From contig NZ_QLMH01000004.1 in the NCBI RefSeq assembly GCF_003259935.1, forward strand, positions 62,001 through 126,000: a DNA stretch of 64,000 nt, written 5' to 3'. The notes under the pieces were generated by a model. It was not told where the DNA came from and searched no databases. It was given only the letters and a program-made list of their open reading frames with translations. Position 1 is the first letter of the stretch; the number at the start of each line of letters is the position of its first letter. This stretch comes from Paranoxybacillus vitaminiphilus. Lineage in GTDB: Bacteria; Bacillota; Bacilli; Bacillales; Anoxybacillaceae. Positions 17,732-26,180 of the stretch are shown one piece after another. The position numbers and the translations under genes were made by a program.

Positions 17732-18184
17732 TTATAATTTAAGTCCGCTTCTACTTTTAAATCTTCTTAGCAGGATATGGCTTTCTACTCGTGTAATCCC
17801 TTTCAAAGAATACAGTTCGTTGTTGACAAATTTTTCAAGACTAGCAAAATCCTCTACGAGAACATGCATATGAAGTGTACTAGGCCCTGTCATTTGGTAG
17901 CAGCTGGCTACATTCGGATTATCGGCCAGCTTTTGGGCAACTTCCACCAAATACGCCGGCTCGCAATCGACTTCAAAAAATGCGGACACACTTTTTCCAA
18001 CCTTCTCTGAATTAATCACCACTGTAAATTTTTCAATCACGCCATTTTCTACCAGCTGGTTTATTCTCTCTCTTACGGATACTCGTGAAAGATTTAATTC
18101 TTTACCAATATCAACGTAAGACATTCTGCCGTTTTCGGTTAAAAGCGATAATATTTTTCGATCGATATCATCCAGCTTCAACAA
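17732..18184 (-). CDS. ywrC: Lrp/AsnC-family regulator YwrC
   Basis: A 150 aa regulator: the N-terminal helix-turn-helix LDDIDRKILSLLTENGRMSY...GKELNLSRVSVRERINQL (two pieces) and the C-terminal RAM ligand domain from about residue 65. The start is TTG at 18184, with AGGTGGTGAG upstream and no in-frame ATG. In B. subtilis it lies in the same ywrABCD group; it could control the chromate transporter genes, but no operator was identified. Confidence 0.9.
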   Translation of the reverse strand: MLKLDDIDRKILSLLTENGRMSYVDIGKELNLSRVSVRERINQLVENGVIEKFTVVINSEKVGKSVSAFFEVDCEPAYLVEVAQKLADNPNVASCYQMTGPSTLHMHVLVEDFASLEKFVNNELYSLKGITRVESHILLRRFKSRSGLKL

Positions 18185-18291
18185 CGCTCACCACCTGAAA
18201 AAGGTTTCCTGACCTTAAGTATATATTTTGTTGTTAAAAGATGAAACACCTTAATTTGATTTTTTCGTGCCAGACTGAAATAGCCAAAAAT

Positions 18292-18335
18292 AAAAACGCC
18301 CATCCCTTTGCTTATTAAGAAGGAATAGACGTTTT
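18292..18335. terminator. spoIIQ terminator
   Basis: AAAACG..CAT.CCTT pairs with AAGG.AT..CGTTTT, with two small internal mismatches, and T5 follows on the minus strand. It is placed 30 bases after the spoIIQ stop. Confidence 0.7.
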
Positions 18336-18364
18336 CGTTACCCTATTTATCATTTTTTACTATA

Positions 18365-19276
18365 TTATGTTCTTGCCATTCCGATAGAAGTGTCCGGAGT
18401 TTTATAAGATTCTTGCTCGGAATGTTGTTCAGTTGGTGTCGTTGTATTTTCGTTTGTTGATTGTTCCTCAGATTGAGTTTCTTCATCTAATTGTGTTTGT
18501 TTTTCATCCGTTGTTTGCGCGTTTTGTTCAGTTGCGTTTTCTTCTTCAGCTTGTTTTGTTTGTTCATCTGCTTCTTCTGTTAATGCCGTTAATGGCTGAT
18601 CAAAATAGTCAATTGGATTGACTGCTTGATTGTCTTTGCGGATTTCAAAGTGTGCATGAATGCCTGCTTCTTGATTAAACTGGCTTTGACCTGCCTTACC
18701 GATCACTTGTCCTTGTTTTACTGTATCTCCGGCTTTGACTTTAAGTTCAGCAAGCGATTGATAAACAGTAACCACGCCTTCATCATGCTCGATTTCTGCA
18801 ACATATCCAAAAATCGGGTCTTTTTTCGCCTTCGTTACCGTTCCGCTTAAAGACGCTGTAACGTCAAAACTTTTTCCATCTTTCATTGCAATGTCAATAC
18901 CTTTATTTTGATGATACGTATTATTATAAAAGACAAGGGCTGCTTCTTGTTCTTCTTTTGACGCCTTAGAATCATAGAACGGTTTTTGAATTTCTACAGC
19001 ATTTGGATCAAGCACAGGTATGGCAAAACGTTCTACTGCTTCATTGACTGGTACAGCTGGTTCTTTGTCATTGTAAGAAGTACCTGGCATATCGGAGTTG
19101 TACTCATGCTCATTCTCTGCCGTTTTGTTGTCATCTTTGCTTTGGAACCAAAGCACTCCCGTTAAAATCAAAGCGGCACTAGCCAGATAAATAGCTGGAA
19201 CTACCCAACGCTTTCTGAACGCACGTCGCAAACTTGGTTTCATTGGAGAAGGCTGTTTCTTTTCTTCCTCTCTCAT
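18365..19276 (-). CDS. spoIIQ: Stage II sporulation protein Q (degenerate LytM)
   Basis: Forespore membrane protein that pairs with SpoIIIAH to form the channel/zipper across the engulfing septum. Basic N-terminus, one membrane segment WVVPAIYLASAALILTGVLW (about residues 25-44), a linker, then a LytM/M23 fold: NKGIDIAMKDGKSFDV, VVTVYQSLAEL, VKAGDTVKQGQVIGKAG, GIHAHFEIR. The first metal ligand is Asn in NKGID where active enzymes have His, in line with the known loss of peptidase activity in SpoIIQ. The tail after residue 230 is a long Gln/Thr/Glu-rich stretch ending TSIGMART. The start at 19276 is set by GAGGTG six bases upstream. Confidence 0.93.
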   Translation of the reverse strand: MREEEKKQPSPMKPSLRRAFRKRWVVPAIYLASAALILTGVLWFQSKDDNKTAENEHEYNSDMPGTSYNDKEPAVPVNEAVERFAIPVLDPNAVEIQKPFYDSKASKEEQEAALVFYNNTYHQNKGIDIAMKDGKSFDVTASLSGTVTKAKKDPIFGYVAEIEHDEGVVTVYQSLAELKVKAGDTVKQGQVIGKAGQSQFNQEAGIHAHFEIRKDNQAVNPIDYFDQPLTALTEEADEQTKQAEEENATEQNAQTTDEKQTQLDEETQSEEQSTNENTTTPTEQHSEQESYKTPDTSIGMART

Positions 19277-19344
19277 GTTCATCACCTCAGCAACCATTCT
19301 GAACAAAAAGAGGAAAATATATACACACTTTCAAAAAATTTTTT

Positions 19345-19402
19345 GAATGGGAGTCTGTCCCCCATCACTTTAAAGATTGAGTGTAATGAGGGACAAACCC
19401 CC
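19345..19402. repeat. Imperfect hairpin after spoIID, possibly worn family A
   Basis: GTCTGTCCCCCATCACT pairs with AGTGTAATGAGGGACA around a short AT loop, two bases after the spoIID stop. It shares the GTCTG/GGGACA ends with family A but lacks a T-tract. Confidence 0.45.
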
Positions 19403-19404
19403 AC

Positions 19405-20436
19405 CTATTTCTTTGCGGTTAGTTTGGTTAGGAAGGCGGTTGCGGAGGAAATGTGGACTCCTTGATAATAGTATTTAACGATTTGGTCATACGTCTTTCC
19501 TTCTTGCGCCATGCCGTTTGCTCCATATTGGCTCATGCCGACTCCATGCCCATATCCTTTTGTCGTGATGGCGATTTCGTCTCCTTTACGCACCCATGTA
19601 AAATCCGTTGATTTTAAGTCGAGTTTTTCGCGCACTTCTCGCCCTTTTAATTTCTTCCCGTTAATTTCCACCATTTCCACACGTTTACCAGGTGTTCGTG
19701 AAAGAACGACTCCGACCGAACCGTCTTTCGGAAGTGTAACGCCGAGCTTTTGCTCAAATTCAGCGACAGACATCATTTTTCGATCATAAAATTTCGGTGA
19801 TTGCTCATCCCAAGGACTGGAAACACTTTTTAAATAAGGAAAGGCATTTTCCCAATACGCTTCGGAATTTTCCGTAAAGCCGTTGCTCGTTGAGAAAAAC
19901 GAAGCTTCAATCGGAACGTTATTATACGTTAAAATTTGCCCGTGTGTTGCTTGAACGGCCTCGGTAATCTTCTTTATCTTCCAGCTGTAATCTGCTCCCC
20001 ATAGACGCTTTAATTCTTCATCGCTATAGTACACTTGGTGCATAATCGTATCAGTGACATTTGCTCCCTTTGGCAAGCTAATCGGTTGGTCATTGAGCAT
20101 TTGTTTGACGATATATGTTCTTGCTGTCAATGCTTGTGCCTTCAGCGCCTCTAATTCAAACTCAGCCGGCATTTCTGCTGCGACAACCCCGATAACATAT
20201 TTCTCTAATGGAATATGTTCAATCTTCTTCTCTTTGCTGCGGTACACTGCCACTTCTATTGCCGGTCCTTCATTTTTGTTGTTTATTTCTGCAGATGGCG
20301 ATGACTGTTGTTGAAGCCCTTCAGATAGTTTTCCATCTGCTTTTTCACTAAATGGCACAACTAACAAAGTAGGAATAAGCAATATGATGACAAATAAAAA
20401 TGATACTAGTACGATGAAGGGTTTTACACGTTTCAT
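19405..20436 (-). CDS. spoIID: Stage II sporulation protein D (septal lytic transglycosylase)
   Basis: Part of the SpoIIDMP engulfment machine; a lytic transglycosylase that cuts glycan strands. One N-terminal membrane anchor (PFIVLVSFLFVIILLIPTLL), then the SpoIID domain with YVIGVVAAEMPAEFELEALKAQALTARTY cut here into EMPAEFE and QALTARTY, WEXXFPYLKSV-like WENAFPYLKSV, and GYGHGVGMSQYGA near the C-terminus. EMPAEFE holds the catalytic glutamate. 343 aa from the ATG at 20436, with GGAGG nine bases upstream. It is followed directly downstream by spoIIQ, as in related Bacillaceae. Confidence 0.95.
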   Translation of the reverse strand: MKRVKPFIVLVSFLFVIILLIPTLLVVPFSEKADGKLSEGLQQQSSPSAEINNKNEGPAIEVAVYRSKEKKIEHIPLEKYVIGVVAAEMPAEFELEALKAQALTARTYIVKQMLNDQPISLPKGANVTDTIMHQVYYSDEELKRLWGADYSWKIKKITEAVQATHGQILTYNNVPIEASFFSTSNGFTENSEAYWENAFPYLKSVSSPWDEQSPKFYDRKMMSVAEFEQKLGVTLPKDGSVGVVLSRTPGKRVEMVEINGKKLKGREVREKLDLKSTDFTWVRKGDEIAITTKGYGHGVGMSQYGANGMAQEGKTYDQIVKYYYQGVHISSATAFLTKLTAKK

Positions 20437-20653
20437 AACTCGAGCCTCCAATATGATATGAAATTTTCAAAGAGCAAAGAAGCGGCTGGGATTTTTCCAA
20501 CGCGGCAATCTCGGTGTAAGATACTTATTGCCTAAATCTCCGTATTGATTAAGCTGGCCTCTTTATTACATTGTTATGGGCTTGGACAAGTATATATGAC
20601 AAATTCAAGGAAGAAATAGGGAAAGCATGGAGGAGGAATTTTGGAGGAAAAAT
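20437..20653. other. Spacer upstream of spoIID
   Basis: Contains a badly worn stretch (about 20480-20560) with family A-like ends (GCGGCTGGG... and ...GCTGGCCTCTTT). No clear gene. Confidence 0.35.
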
Positions 20654-20677
20654 AAAAAAGAACTCGCAAGGGAGTTC
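20654..20677 (-). terminator. Terminator of coiled-coil gene 3
   Basis: Minus strand GAACTC-CCTTGC-GAGTTC followed by six T, 16 bases after the stop. Confidence 0.75.
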
Positions 20678-20692
20678 CATCCGCCATATTTC

Positions 20693-21658
20693 TTAATGTT
20701 CTGCTACTTTTGCCGCAAGCAATTCAAGCGCACCGCGATGCTGTGCATCCACTTCTTCCAAATGTTTGAAGTGGCTTCTCATTTCCACTCTTGTATTTTC
20801 GATTTCTCTCATTAAGCTGGCATAATAGAACGCTACTTCTTTGCGCATCTCCTGTTGTTCTGCCGCCAACACCGTGATGTCTTTTCTCATCTCTTGCTGC
20901 TCTGTTGCCAACACCGTGATGTCTTTTCTCATCTCTTGCTGCTCTGTTGCCAACACCGTGATGTCTTTTCTCATCTCTTGCTGTTCTGTTGCCAACGCCG
21001 TGATGTCTTTTCTCATCTCTTGCTGCTCTGTTGCCAACACCGTGATGTCTTTTCTCATCTCTTGCTGTTCTGTTGCCAACACCGTGATGTCTTTTCTCAT
21101 CTCTTGCTGTTCTGTTGCCAACACCGTGATGTCTTTTCTCATCTCTTGCTGCTCTGTTGCCAACACCGTGATGTCTTTTCTCATCTCTTGCTGTTCTGTT
21201 GCCAACACCGTGATGTCTTTTCTCATCTCTTGCTGTTCTGTTGCCAACACCGTGATGTCTTTTCTCATCTCTTGCTGCTCTGTTGCCAACGCCGTGATGT
21301 CTTTTCTCATCTCTTGCTGTTCTGCCGCCAACACCGTGATGTCTTTTCTCATCTCTTGCTGTTCTGTTGCCAACGCCGTGATGTCTTTTCTCATCTCTTG
21401 CTGCTCTGTTGCCAACGCCGTGATGTCTTTTCTCATCTCTTGCTGTTCTGCCGCCAACACCGTGATGTCTTTACGCATTTGATTTAATTCTTCGCGCATT
21501 TGATTCTGCTCTCGACGCACTTCATTTAATTCTTCACGCATCTGATTCTGTTCTTCACGTAAAGACTGGACCTCTTTCTCTATCCCAGACATCCGGTTTT
21601 CCAATCGATCAAATCGGGTGTTCATTTGCTCCATAAACTGCTTTAAAAGCTCTTCCAT
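20693..21658 (-). CDS. Coiled-coil repeat protein 3 (function unknown)
   Basis: A 321 aa protein. [23 protein letters not shown] is the same opening as coiled-coil protein 2. After a non-repeated heptad stretch (about residues 24-65), 15 tandem copies of the 14-residue unit MRKDIT(V/A)LA(T/A)EQQE follow, and then a short tail ENTRVEMRSHFKHLEEV. The unit equals two heptads, so a long uninterrupted rod of some 40 nm is expected. There is no signal peptide or membrane segment. GGAGGGAG lies before the ATG. The gene is flanked by its own promoter and terminator, so it is a single-gene unit set between spoIID and murA. I recognise no named family. Confidence 0.75.
   Translation of the reverse strand: MEELLKQFMEQMNTRFDRLENRMSGIEKEVQSLREEQNQMREELNEVRREQNQMREELNQMRKDITVLAAEQQEMRKDITALATEQQEMRKDITALATEQQEMRKDITVLAAEQQEMRKDITALATEQQEMRKDITVLATEQQEMRKDITVLATEQQEMRKDITVLATEQQEMRKDITVLATEQQEMRKDITVLATEQQEMRKDITVLATEQQEMRKDITALATEQQEMRKDITVLATEQQEMRKDITVLATEQQEMRKDITVLAAEQQEMRKEVAFYYASLMREIENTRVEMRSHFKHLEEVDAQHRGALELLAAKVAEH
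20862..21480. repeat. 42-base tandem repeat array, about 15 copies
   Basis: Direct repeats inside the coiled-coil gene; copies differ only at a few positions (GTGATGTC constant; CAACACC/CAACGCC and GTTGCC/GCCGCC vary). The array also leaves two long open frames on the plus strand, which are artefacts of the repeat. Confidence 0.95.
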
Positions 21659-21694
21659 TTTGCTCCCTCCTTCCTTTTACACATTTATTTAATA

Positions 21695-21703
21695 ATTATA
21701 GCA
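21695..21703 (-). promoter_or_regulatory. Extended -10 promoter, coiled-coil gene 3
   Basis: Minus strand TGCTATAAT about 37 bases before the start codon; no good -35 box. Confidence 0.65.
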
Positions 21704-21815
21704 CATCTTGTCTTTTCTTGATGAAAACAAAAGCCAATCTCGTGTTCAAAACCAACTCATCTCCCATTTACCCGCTTATGCCCCTTGAAGCAGAAGTCTT
21801 CTCGGTTGTCATAAT

Positions 21816-21864
21816 AAAAAACGACCATTCACTACTTCTTTGAGCGTAGTTCACGGTCGTTTTT
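21816..21864. terminator. murA terminator (bidirectional)
   Basis: AAAAACGACC...CACTAC pairs with GTAGT...GGTCGTTTTT; T-tracts in both directions, just after the murA stop. Confidence 0.85.
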
Positions 21865-21871
21865 GTTCGTT

Positions 21872-23185
21872 TCAAATATTAACATTATTAACATCCGTTA
21901 CTGTTGCATCTTGAACGACATTTTCTTCCTCGTTGACCCGCTCGATATCAGCTCCAAGAGCGGCTAGTTTTTCATGGAAACGAACATATCCGCGATCAAG
22001 ATGCTTCAATTCCGTTACACGTGTATACCCTTCTGCTACTAATCCGGCTAAAATTAACGCTGCGGCCGCACGTAAATCCGTCGCTGCTACTTCTGCCCCC
22101 TGCAAATTGCAAGGACCATTAATAATAACGGAACGGCCTTCAATTTTAATATCCGCATTCATGCGGCGAAACTCTTCAACATGCATAAAGCGGTTTTCAA
22201 ATACCGTTTCTGTAATCATGCTTGTTCCTTCCGCTTTTAAAAGCAATGCCATCATCTGCGATTGCATATCCGTTGGAAATCCTGGGTGCGGCATTGTCTT
22301 TACATCAACCGCTTTTAATTTTTCCGGACCGATGACACGTAATCCTGTTTCCTCTTCAATAATCGTTACGCCCATTTCTTCCATTTTCGCAATGAGCGAG
22401 CTCAAATGTTCAGGAACAGCTCCTTGCACTAATACATTGCCGCCTGTAATCGCTGCAGCAACCATGAATGTACCTGCTTCAATGCGATCAGGAATCACCG
22501 TATGCGTCGTGCCACGTAATTTGGATACTCCTTCAATCCGAATCGTTCCTGTTCCGGCACCGCGCACTTTTGCTCCCATTGCATTGAGGAAATTTGCCAA
22601 ATCAACAATTTCCGGCTCTTTCGCGCAGTTTTCAATCACGGTTGTTCCTTCCGCCAAAACAGCAGCCATCATAATATTTTCAGTTGCTCCCACACTCGGG
22701 AAGTCCAAGTAAATTTTTGCACCGCGAAGTTTTCCATTTACTTCTGCATCGATAAAACCGTTCCCTACCTTCACCGAAGCCCCCATCGCTTCAAAGCCTT
22801 TTAAATGTTGGTCGATCGGGCGTGAACCAATCGCACATCCGCCAGGTAAAGCAACACGCGCACGACCATGGCGCGCAAGCAATGGTCCCATCACAAGAAC
22901 AGAGGCACGCATTTTGCGCACATATTCAAATGGGGCTTCCAGCTTGAGCTCTCGTGATGCATCTACAGTGATTTTATTTTCTTCTATCGTTACTTCTGCG
23001 TTTAAATAACGCAATACTTCACTGATTGTATATACATCGGAGAGAGCAGGTACATCATAAATCACGCTTTTTCCTTCACTTGCTAATAAGGTTGCGGCGA
23101 TAACAGGTAAAACAGCATTTTTTGCACCTTCAACTTTGACTGTGCCGTTTAACCGCTTTCCGCCACGGACGATGATTTTTTCCAA
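21872..23185 (-). CDS. murA: UDP-N-acetylglucosamine 1-carboxyvinyltransferase
   Basis: First committed step of peptidoglycan synthesis: transfers enolpyruvate from phosphoenolpyruvate to UDP-GlcNAc. EPSP-synthase fold with [17 protein letters not shown] at the N-terminus and the fosfomycin-target cysteine Cys117 in [26 protein letters not shown] and [14 protein letters not shown] follow. The start is TTG at 23185 with GGAGGGG upstream, giving 437 aa, equal to B. subtilis MurAA; the longer open frame would add 21 unlikely residues. It lies between ywmB and the coiled-coil gene. Confidence 0.97.
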   Translation of the reverse strand: MEKIIVRGGKRLNGTVKVEGAKNAVLPVIAATLLASEGKSVIYDVPALSDVYTISEVLRYLNAEVTIEENKITVDASRELKLEAPFEYVRKMRASVLVMGPLLARHGRARVALPGGCAIGSRPIDQHLKGFEAMGASVKVGNGFIDAEVNGKLRGAKIYLDFPSVGATENIMMAAVLAEGTTVIENCAKEPEIVDLANFLNAMGAKVRGAGTGTIRIEGVSKLRGTTHTVIPDRIEAGTFMVAAAITGGNVLVQGAVPEHLSSLIAKMEEMGVTIIEEETGLRVIGPEKLKAVDVKTMPHPGFPTDMQSQMMALLLKAEGTSMITETVFENRFMHVEEFRRMNADIKIEGRSVIINGPCNLQGAEVAATDLRAAAALILAGLVAEGYTRVTELKHLDRGYVRFHEKLAALGADIERVNEEENVVQDATVTDVNNVNI

Positions 23186-23216
23186 GGTATTCCCCTCCGC
23201 GTCCAAATTCTCTATA

Positions 23217-23966
23217 TTAATATTCAATCGTAATGATTGGGGTTCCAACTACGATGGTAGTCTTTTCGCCCAATCCTGTATTTCTTAATGCCAGTTGAAT
23301 GTTCATAAGCTGGTTTTTGCCTGGGAGCGCGTTCCCCCACAGCTCAGTATATGCGGATATTGAGACAAATGTCTCTTCTTGCAGTGCTTCGAACGGTTTA
23401 GCTTGAAATTCAGCTAAAAAATGATTTGCTTTGTTAAACAAAACACCTTTCATCTTATCACTGAATTCCCCTTTTACACAAGAGAAAAGTGAAGGTTCTT
23501 TCACAAAGATTTTAGACAAGTTTTGCTTGATTTCTTCAAGAATTGCTTTTGAGTTTGCGTCGCTCCAACCAAATCCTTTCGCTTCATAGAGGATATACGT
23601 TTGGGGCTTTTTGTTTGTGACGGTCATGACTAACTGAATTGTTTCTTTAACAGAGGAATGTTCGTACAGGCCTGTCGCTTTCCATATGTCGTTGTCTTTT
23701 TTTACTGTCCATTGAAATTGATGATGTTTTTCTTTTAGTTCATTTGCTTTGTGTAAAAAAGTTGCATGATCTTTTACTGTTTGGGAATACTCTCTTGTGT
23801 AAATGACCCATTCTTCGATCTTTGCACCGTTTTGCTGCAAAACACGAGCCATTGTTTTTATTTCTGTAAATGGCTCTTTCCCCTTTGCTTTGCCCAATGA
23901 ATATTGATGCATGATAGCTATAGCGCTGAGCATTAAAACAATAATTATCATTTTTATTGGTTTCAT
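23217..23966 (-). CDS. ywmB: YwmB family protein (TATA-box-binding-like fold)
   Basis: A 249 aa protein with an N-terminal hydrophobic stretch ([21 protein letters not shown]), probably a signal or anchor, and an extracytoplasmic YwmB domain. Its place directly upstream of murA and downstream of ywzB matches Bacillus. The function is not known; members are tied to sporulation gene sets. The start at 23966 is chosen because the signal-like segment begins there and AGGAAGTGG lies upstream. Confidence 0.88.
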   Translation of the reverse strand: MKPIKMIIIVLMLSAIAIMHQYSLGKAKGKEPFTEIKTMARVLQQNGAKIEEWVIYTREYSQTVKDHATFLHKANELKEKHHQFQWTVKKDNDIWKATGLYEHSSVKETIQLVMTVTNKKPQTYILYEAKGFGWSDANSKAILEEIKQNLSKIFVKEPSLFSCVKGEFSDKMKGVLFNKANHFLAEFQAKPFEALQEETFVSISAYTELWGNALPGKNQLMNIQLALRNTGLGEKTTIVVGTPIITIEY

Positions 23967-24086
23967 ACTGTTCCACTTCCTCTCCTTAGCTGTTATTGTT
24001 GCCATCTTGGAAGTGAACATACACAAAAAAAGTCGACAAAATCAGAAAAAGATAATAGATAATTTTGGGAGGGAAATTCACAAATA

Positions 24087-24264
24087 AAAGGGGGTGGCAA
24101 AAAGCAAAATGTCAGCCCCACAACATAATATCATGGGGCATAACGGCGAAAAATAGGGTTGATTTTCTGAATATATACAGTCATTTTGAGCTTAAACGTC
24201 TTGCTTATAGCGTTTTTCGAGCTGGCTTATATATTTCTCACACACTTATAGGTCAGCCCCCTCG
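24087..24264. repeat. Family A repeat, copy 5 (long form)
   Basis: AAAAGGGGGTGGCA...ATGTCAGCCCCAC at the left and CTTATAGGTCAGCCCCCTC at the right, with about 110 bases between, longer than the other copies. The right end supplies the ywzB stop codon. Confidence 0.6.
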
Positions 24265-24492
24265 GAATATAAGCGGCAGCTGACGCGACCATGATAAATA
24301 ATCTAGAAAAAAGTTGCTTACAGTCGAACCGATGGCAAGCGTAAGCAAAATGTAAAATAATCGCGCTTGCACAACCCGATTCGGCTTTAATATTTTTTCA
24401 ATATGAACCCCCTGCAGCGTCCACCATGTTAAAGCAATAAAAACAAGATGAGACAAAATATTCACTAAAGCTTGATAGCCGAAACTCTCCAT
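24253..24492 (-). CDS. ywzB: DUF1146 membrane protein YwzB
   Basis: A 79 aa protein with two membrane segments (about residues 8-27 and 44-65) and the DUF1146 pattern NILSHLVFIALTWWTLQ...RVVQARLFYILLTLAIGSTVSNFFLDYLSW (two pieces). Role unknown. AAAGGAG precedes the ATG. Its position between the respiratory operons and ywmB-murA is conserved in Bacillaceae. Its last codons and stop lie in a family A repeat. Confidence 0.9.
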   Translation of the reverse strand: MESFGYQALVNILSHLVFIALTWWTLQGVHIEKILKPNRVVQARLFYILLTLAIGSTVSNFFLDYLSWSRQLPLIFRGG

Positions 24493-24520
24493 TGATTCCC
24501 GCTCCTTTCAATAAAATAAT

Positions 24521-24646
24521 AAAAAGAGGCTGTCTCATAAGGGTCTGACCTCACGTGCGTTTAACAATATATAGCTCATTTATCCAACATGATTTTCTAT
24601 ATATTGTGTTGCCGGGTCTGACCCTTGGCTTTTGAAACAGCCTCTA
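24521..24646. repeat. Family A repeat, copy 6 (well preserved)
   Basis: AAAAAGAGGCTGTCTCATAA, GGGTCTGACCTCACGTGCG, a centre with AACAATATATAG and CTATATATTGTGTT, then GGGTCTGACCC and GAAACAGCCTCT: a full nested inverted repeat. Nearly the same sequence recurs at 60278. It follows the nuoN stop and probably ends the complex I operon. Confidence 0.85.
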
Positions 24647-24666
24647 TATGCTCAACGCATGTTTAT

Positions 24667-26175
24667 TTAGCTAAAAAAGTCGCCAAAGTGCTCAAATTGA
24701 TTTAAGAAATCGTAGACAATGCTTGGAACGACTCCAAATACAATTGTACCAATTGCGCAGAAAATGACAACCATCATGACCCCGAGAGGCAGCTTCACTG
24801 GAGTTTGTTCCGCTGCCGGACGGAAAAACATTTGCGTCAAAATCCCGAAATAATACACGTATGAAATGACGGTTGTCGCAATCATCACCGCGGCAAGCAC
24901 GTAATGAGCCGGCTCTGTAACAAACGCCCCTAAAAAGATGTTTACTTTGCCAATAAAGCCGGCTGTCCCCGGAATGCCGGCAAGCGATAAAATGAAAATT
25001 CCCATCGCAACCGCAACAAGCGGGGAGCGGCGGTAAAGACCGGCAAACTGGCTGATATCTTCAGAACCTGACTTGTCGGCAATCACTTGTAAAATCGCAA
25101 ATGCTCCGAGATTCATTAATAAATACGCGACTAAATAAAACCAAATCGAATCAATGATAAACATCGACATGGTCACAAAACCAACGAGTAAATAGCCGGC
25201 ATGGGCGATGCTCGAGTAAGCAAACATCCGCTTCACATTGCGCTGCCTGAGGGCAATCGTATTACCGATAATCATCGTTGCTCCTGCTAAAAAGGCGATA
25301 TAATCCTGCATCGACAATAACATCGATGCTGAATTCGTGCCTTCAGCCGGAGTTCCGGCAAAAATGTAAATCATTAAACGCAGGACAATAACAAATCCAG
25401 CCGTTTTGGAAACGACGCTTAAAAATGCCGTAACAGGCGTTGGCGCTCCTTGGTACACATCAGGCGCCCACATATGGAACGGCGCAGAGGCCAATTTAAA
25501 AGAAAGACCGACAAATAACATAAGCAGCGCAAGCGCCAGTAAATATTGCTGCCCCATATCAATCACTGTGCTCAGTTGACCGGCAATGGCTTTTAAATTC
25601 GTCGTCCCTGTCAACCCGAAAATATAACTCATTCCAAATAGCGTAATCGCTGTCGAAATTCCGCCGTTAATGACATATTTCATTGCCGATTCATTCGACG
25701 GTACATATTTTTTGCGCAAACCGACTAATATGTAAGAGGAAATCGACAACAGCTCAAGGCCGACAAACATGGTAATCAAATCACCGCTTGATGTCATCAT
25801 CATTGCACCAAGCAAAGCGGCTAAAAACAAATAGTAAAATTCACCGCGATACGGCATGCCTTCTGCCGGCTGATAATCCATCGACAACAGAATAACACAA
25901 GCAGCCCCGGCTAATAAAATGAACTTAAATGCTTTCGCAAACGAGTCAAGCCGGAACGTATCCTCTAAAATCGAAGTCACTTCAACAGGCAGCAGTCCTA
26001 CTAGTGAGATGAGAGCAACAATGACGCCGGCAAATGCGAACCATCCAAGCAGACGACGATCTTTTTCGTCAGGCATAAACAGGTCGATGAGCGAGAGAAT
26101 GGTCGCAACGCCAAGAATGGTAAACTCCGGTGTCATAATGCCCCATTCATATTGCAATAACGTCTTTAAGTCCAT
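24667..26175 (-). CDS. nuoN: Complex I proton-pumping subunit NuoN
   Basis: Antiporter-like membrane subunit of the NADH/quinone oxidoreductase, 502 aa with about 14 hydrophobic segments. The conserved proton-antiport pattern is visible: FVGLELLSISSYILVGL with its glutamate, ASAPFHMWAPDVYQGAP with the broken-helix region, and SSIAHAGYLLVGF. GGAGGGTGAG precedes the ATG. It is the last gene of the nuo operon, five bases after nuoM. Confidence 0.96.
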   Translation of the reverse strand: MDLKTLLQYEWGIMTPEFTILGVATILSLIDLFMPDEKDRRLLGWFAFAGVIVALISLVGLLPVEVTSILEDTFRLDSFAKAFKFILLAGAACVILLSMDYQPAEGMPYRGEFYYLFLAALLGAMMMTSSGDLITMFVGLELLSISSYILVGLRKKYVPSNESAMKYVINGGISTAITLFGMSYIFGLTGTTNLKAIAGQLSTVIDMGQQYLLALALLMLFVGLSFKLASAPFHMWAPDVYQGAPTPVTAFLSVVSKTAGFVIVLRLMIYIFAGTPAEGTNSASMLLSMQDYIAFLAGATMIIGNTIALRQRNVKRMFAYSSIAHAGYLLVGFVTMSMFIIDSIWFYLVAYLLMNLGAFAILQVIADKSGSEDISQFAGLYRRSPLVAVAMGIFILSLAGIPGTAGFIGKVNIFLGAFVTEPAHYVLAAVMIATTVISYVYYFGILTQMFFRPAAEQTPVKLPLGVMMVVIFCAIGTIVFGVVPSIVYDFLNQFEHFGDFFS

Positions 26176-26180
26176 TCATC

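Noticed and set aside
19277..19340. Sigma-F promoter for spoIIQ
   Set aside because: GTGTATA is present, but the -10 region does not fit GGNNANANT well enough to assign.
20841..21487. Two open frames of about 210 codons on the plus strand opposite coiled-coil gene 3
   Set aside because: They are products of the 42-base tandem repeat read on the other strand; no ribosome site and an absurd Cys/Ser-rich composition.
24065..24283. 72-codon plus-strand frame between ywmB and ywzB
   Set aside because: Coincides with family A copy 5; composition and position point to chance.
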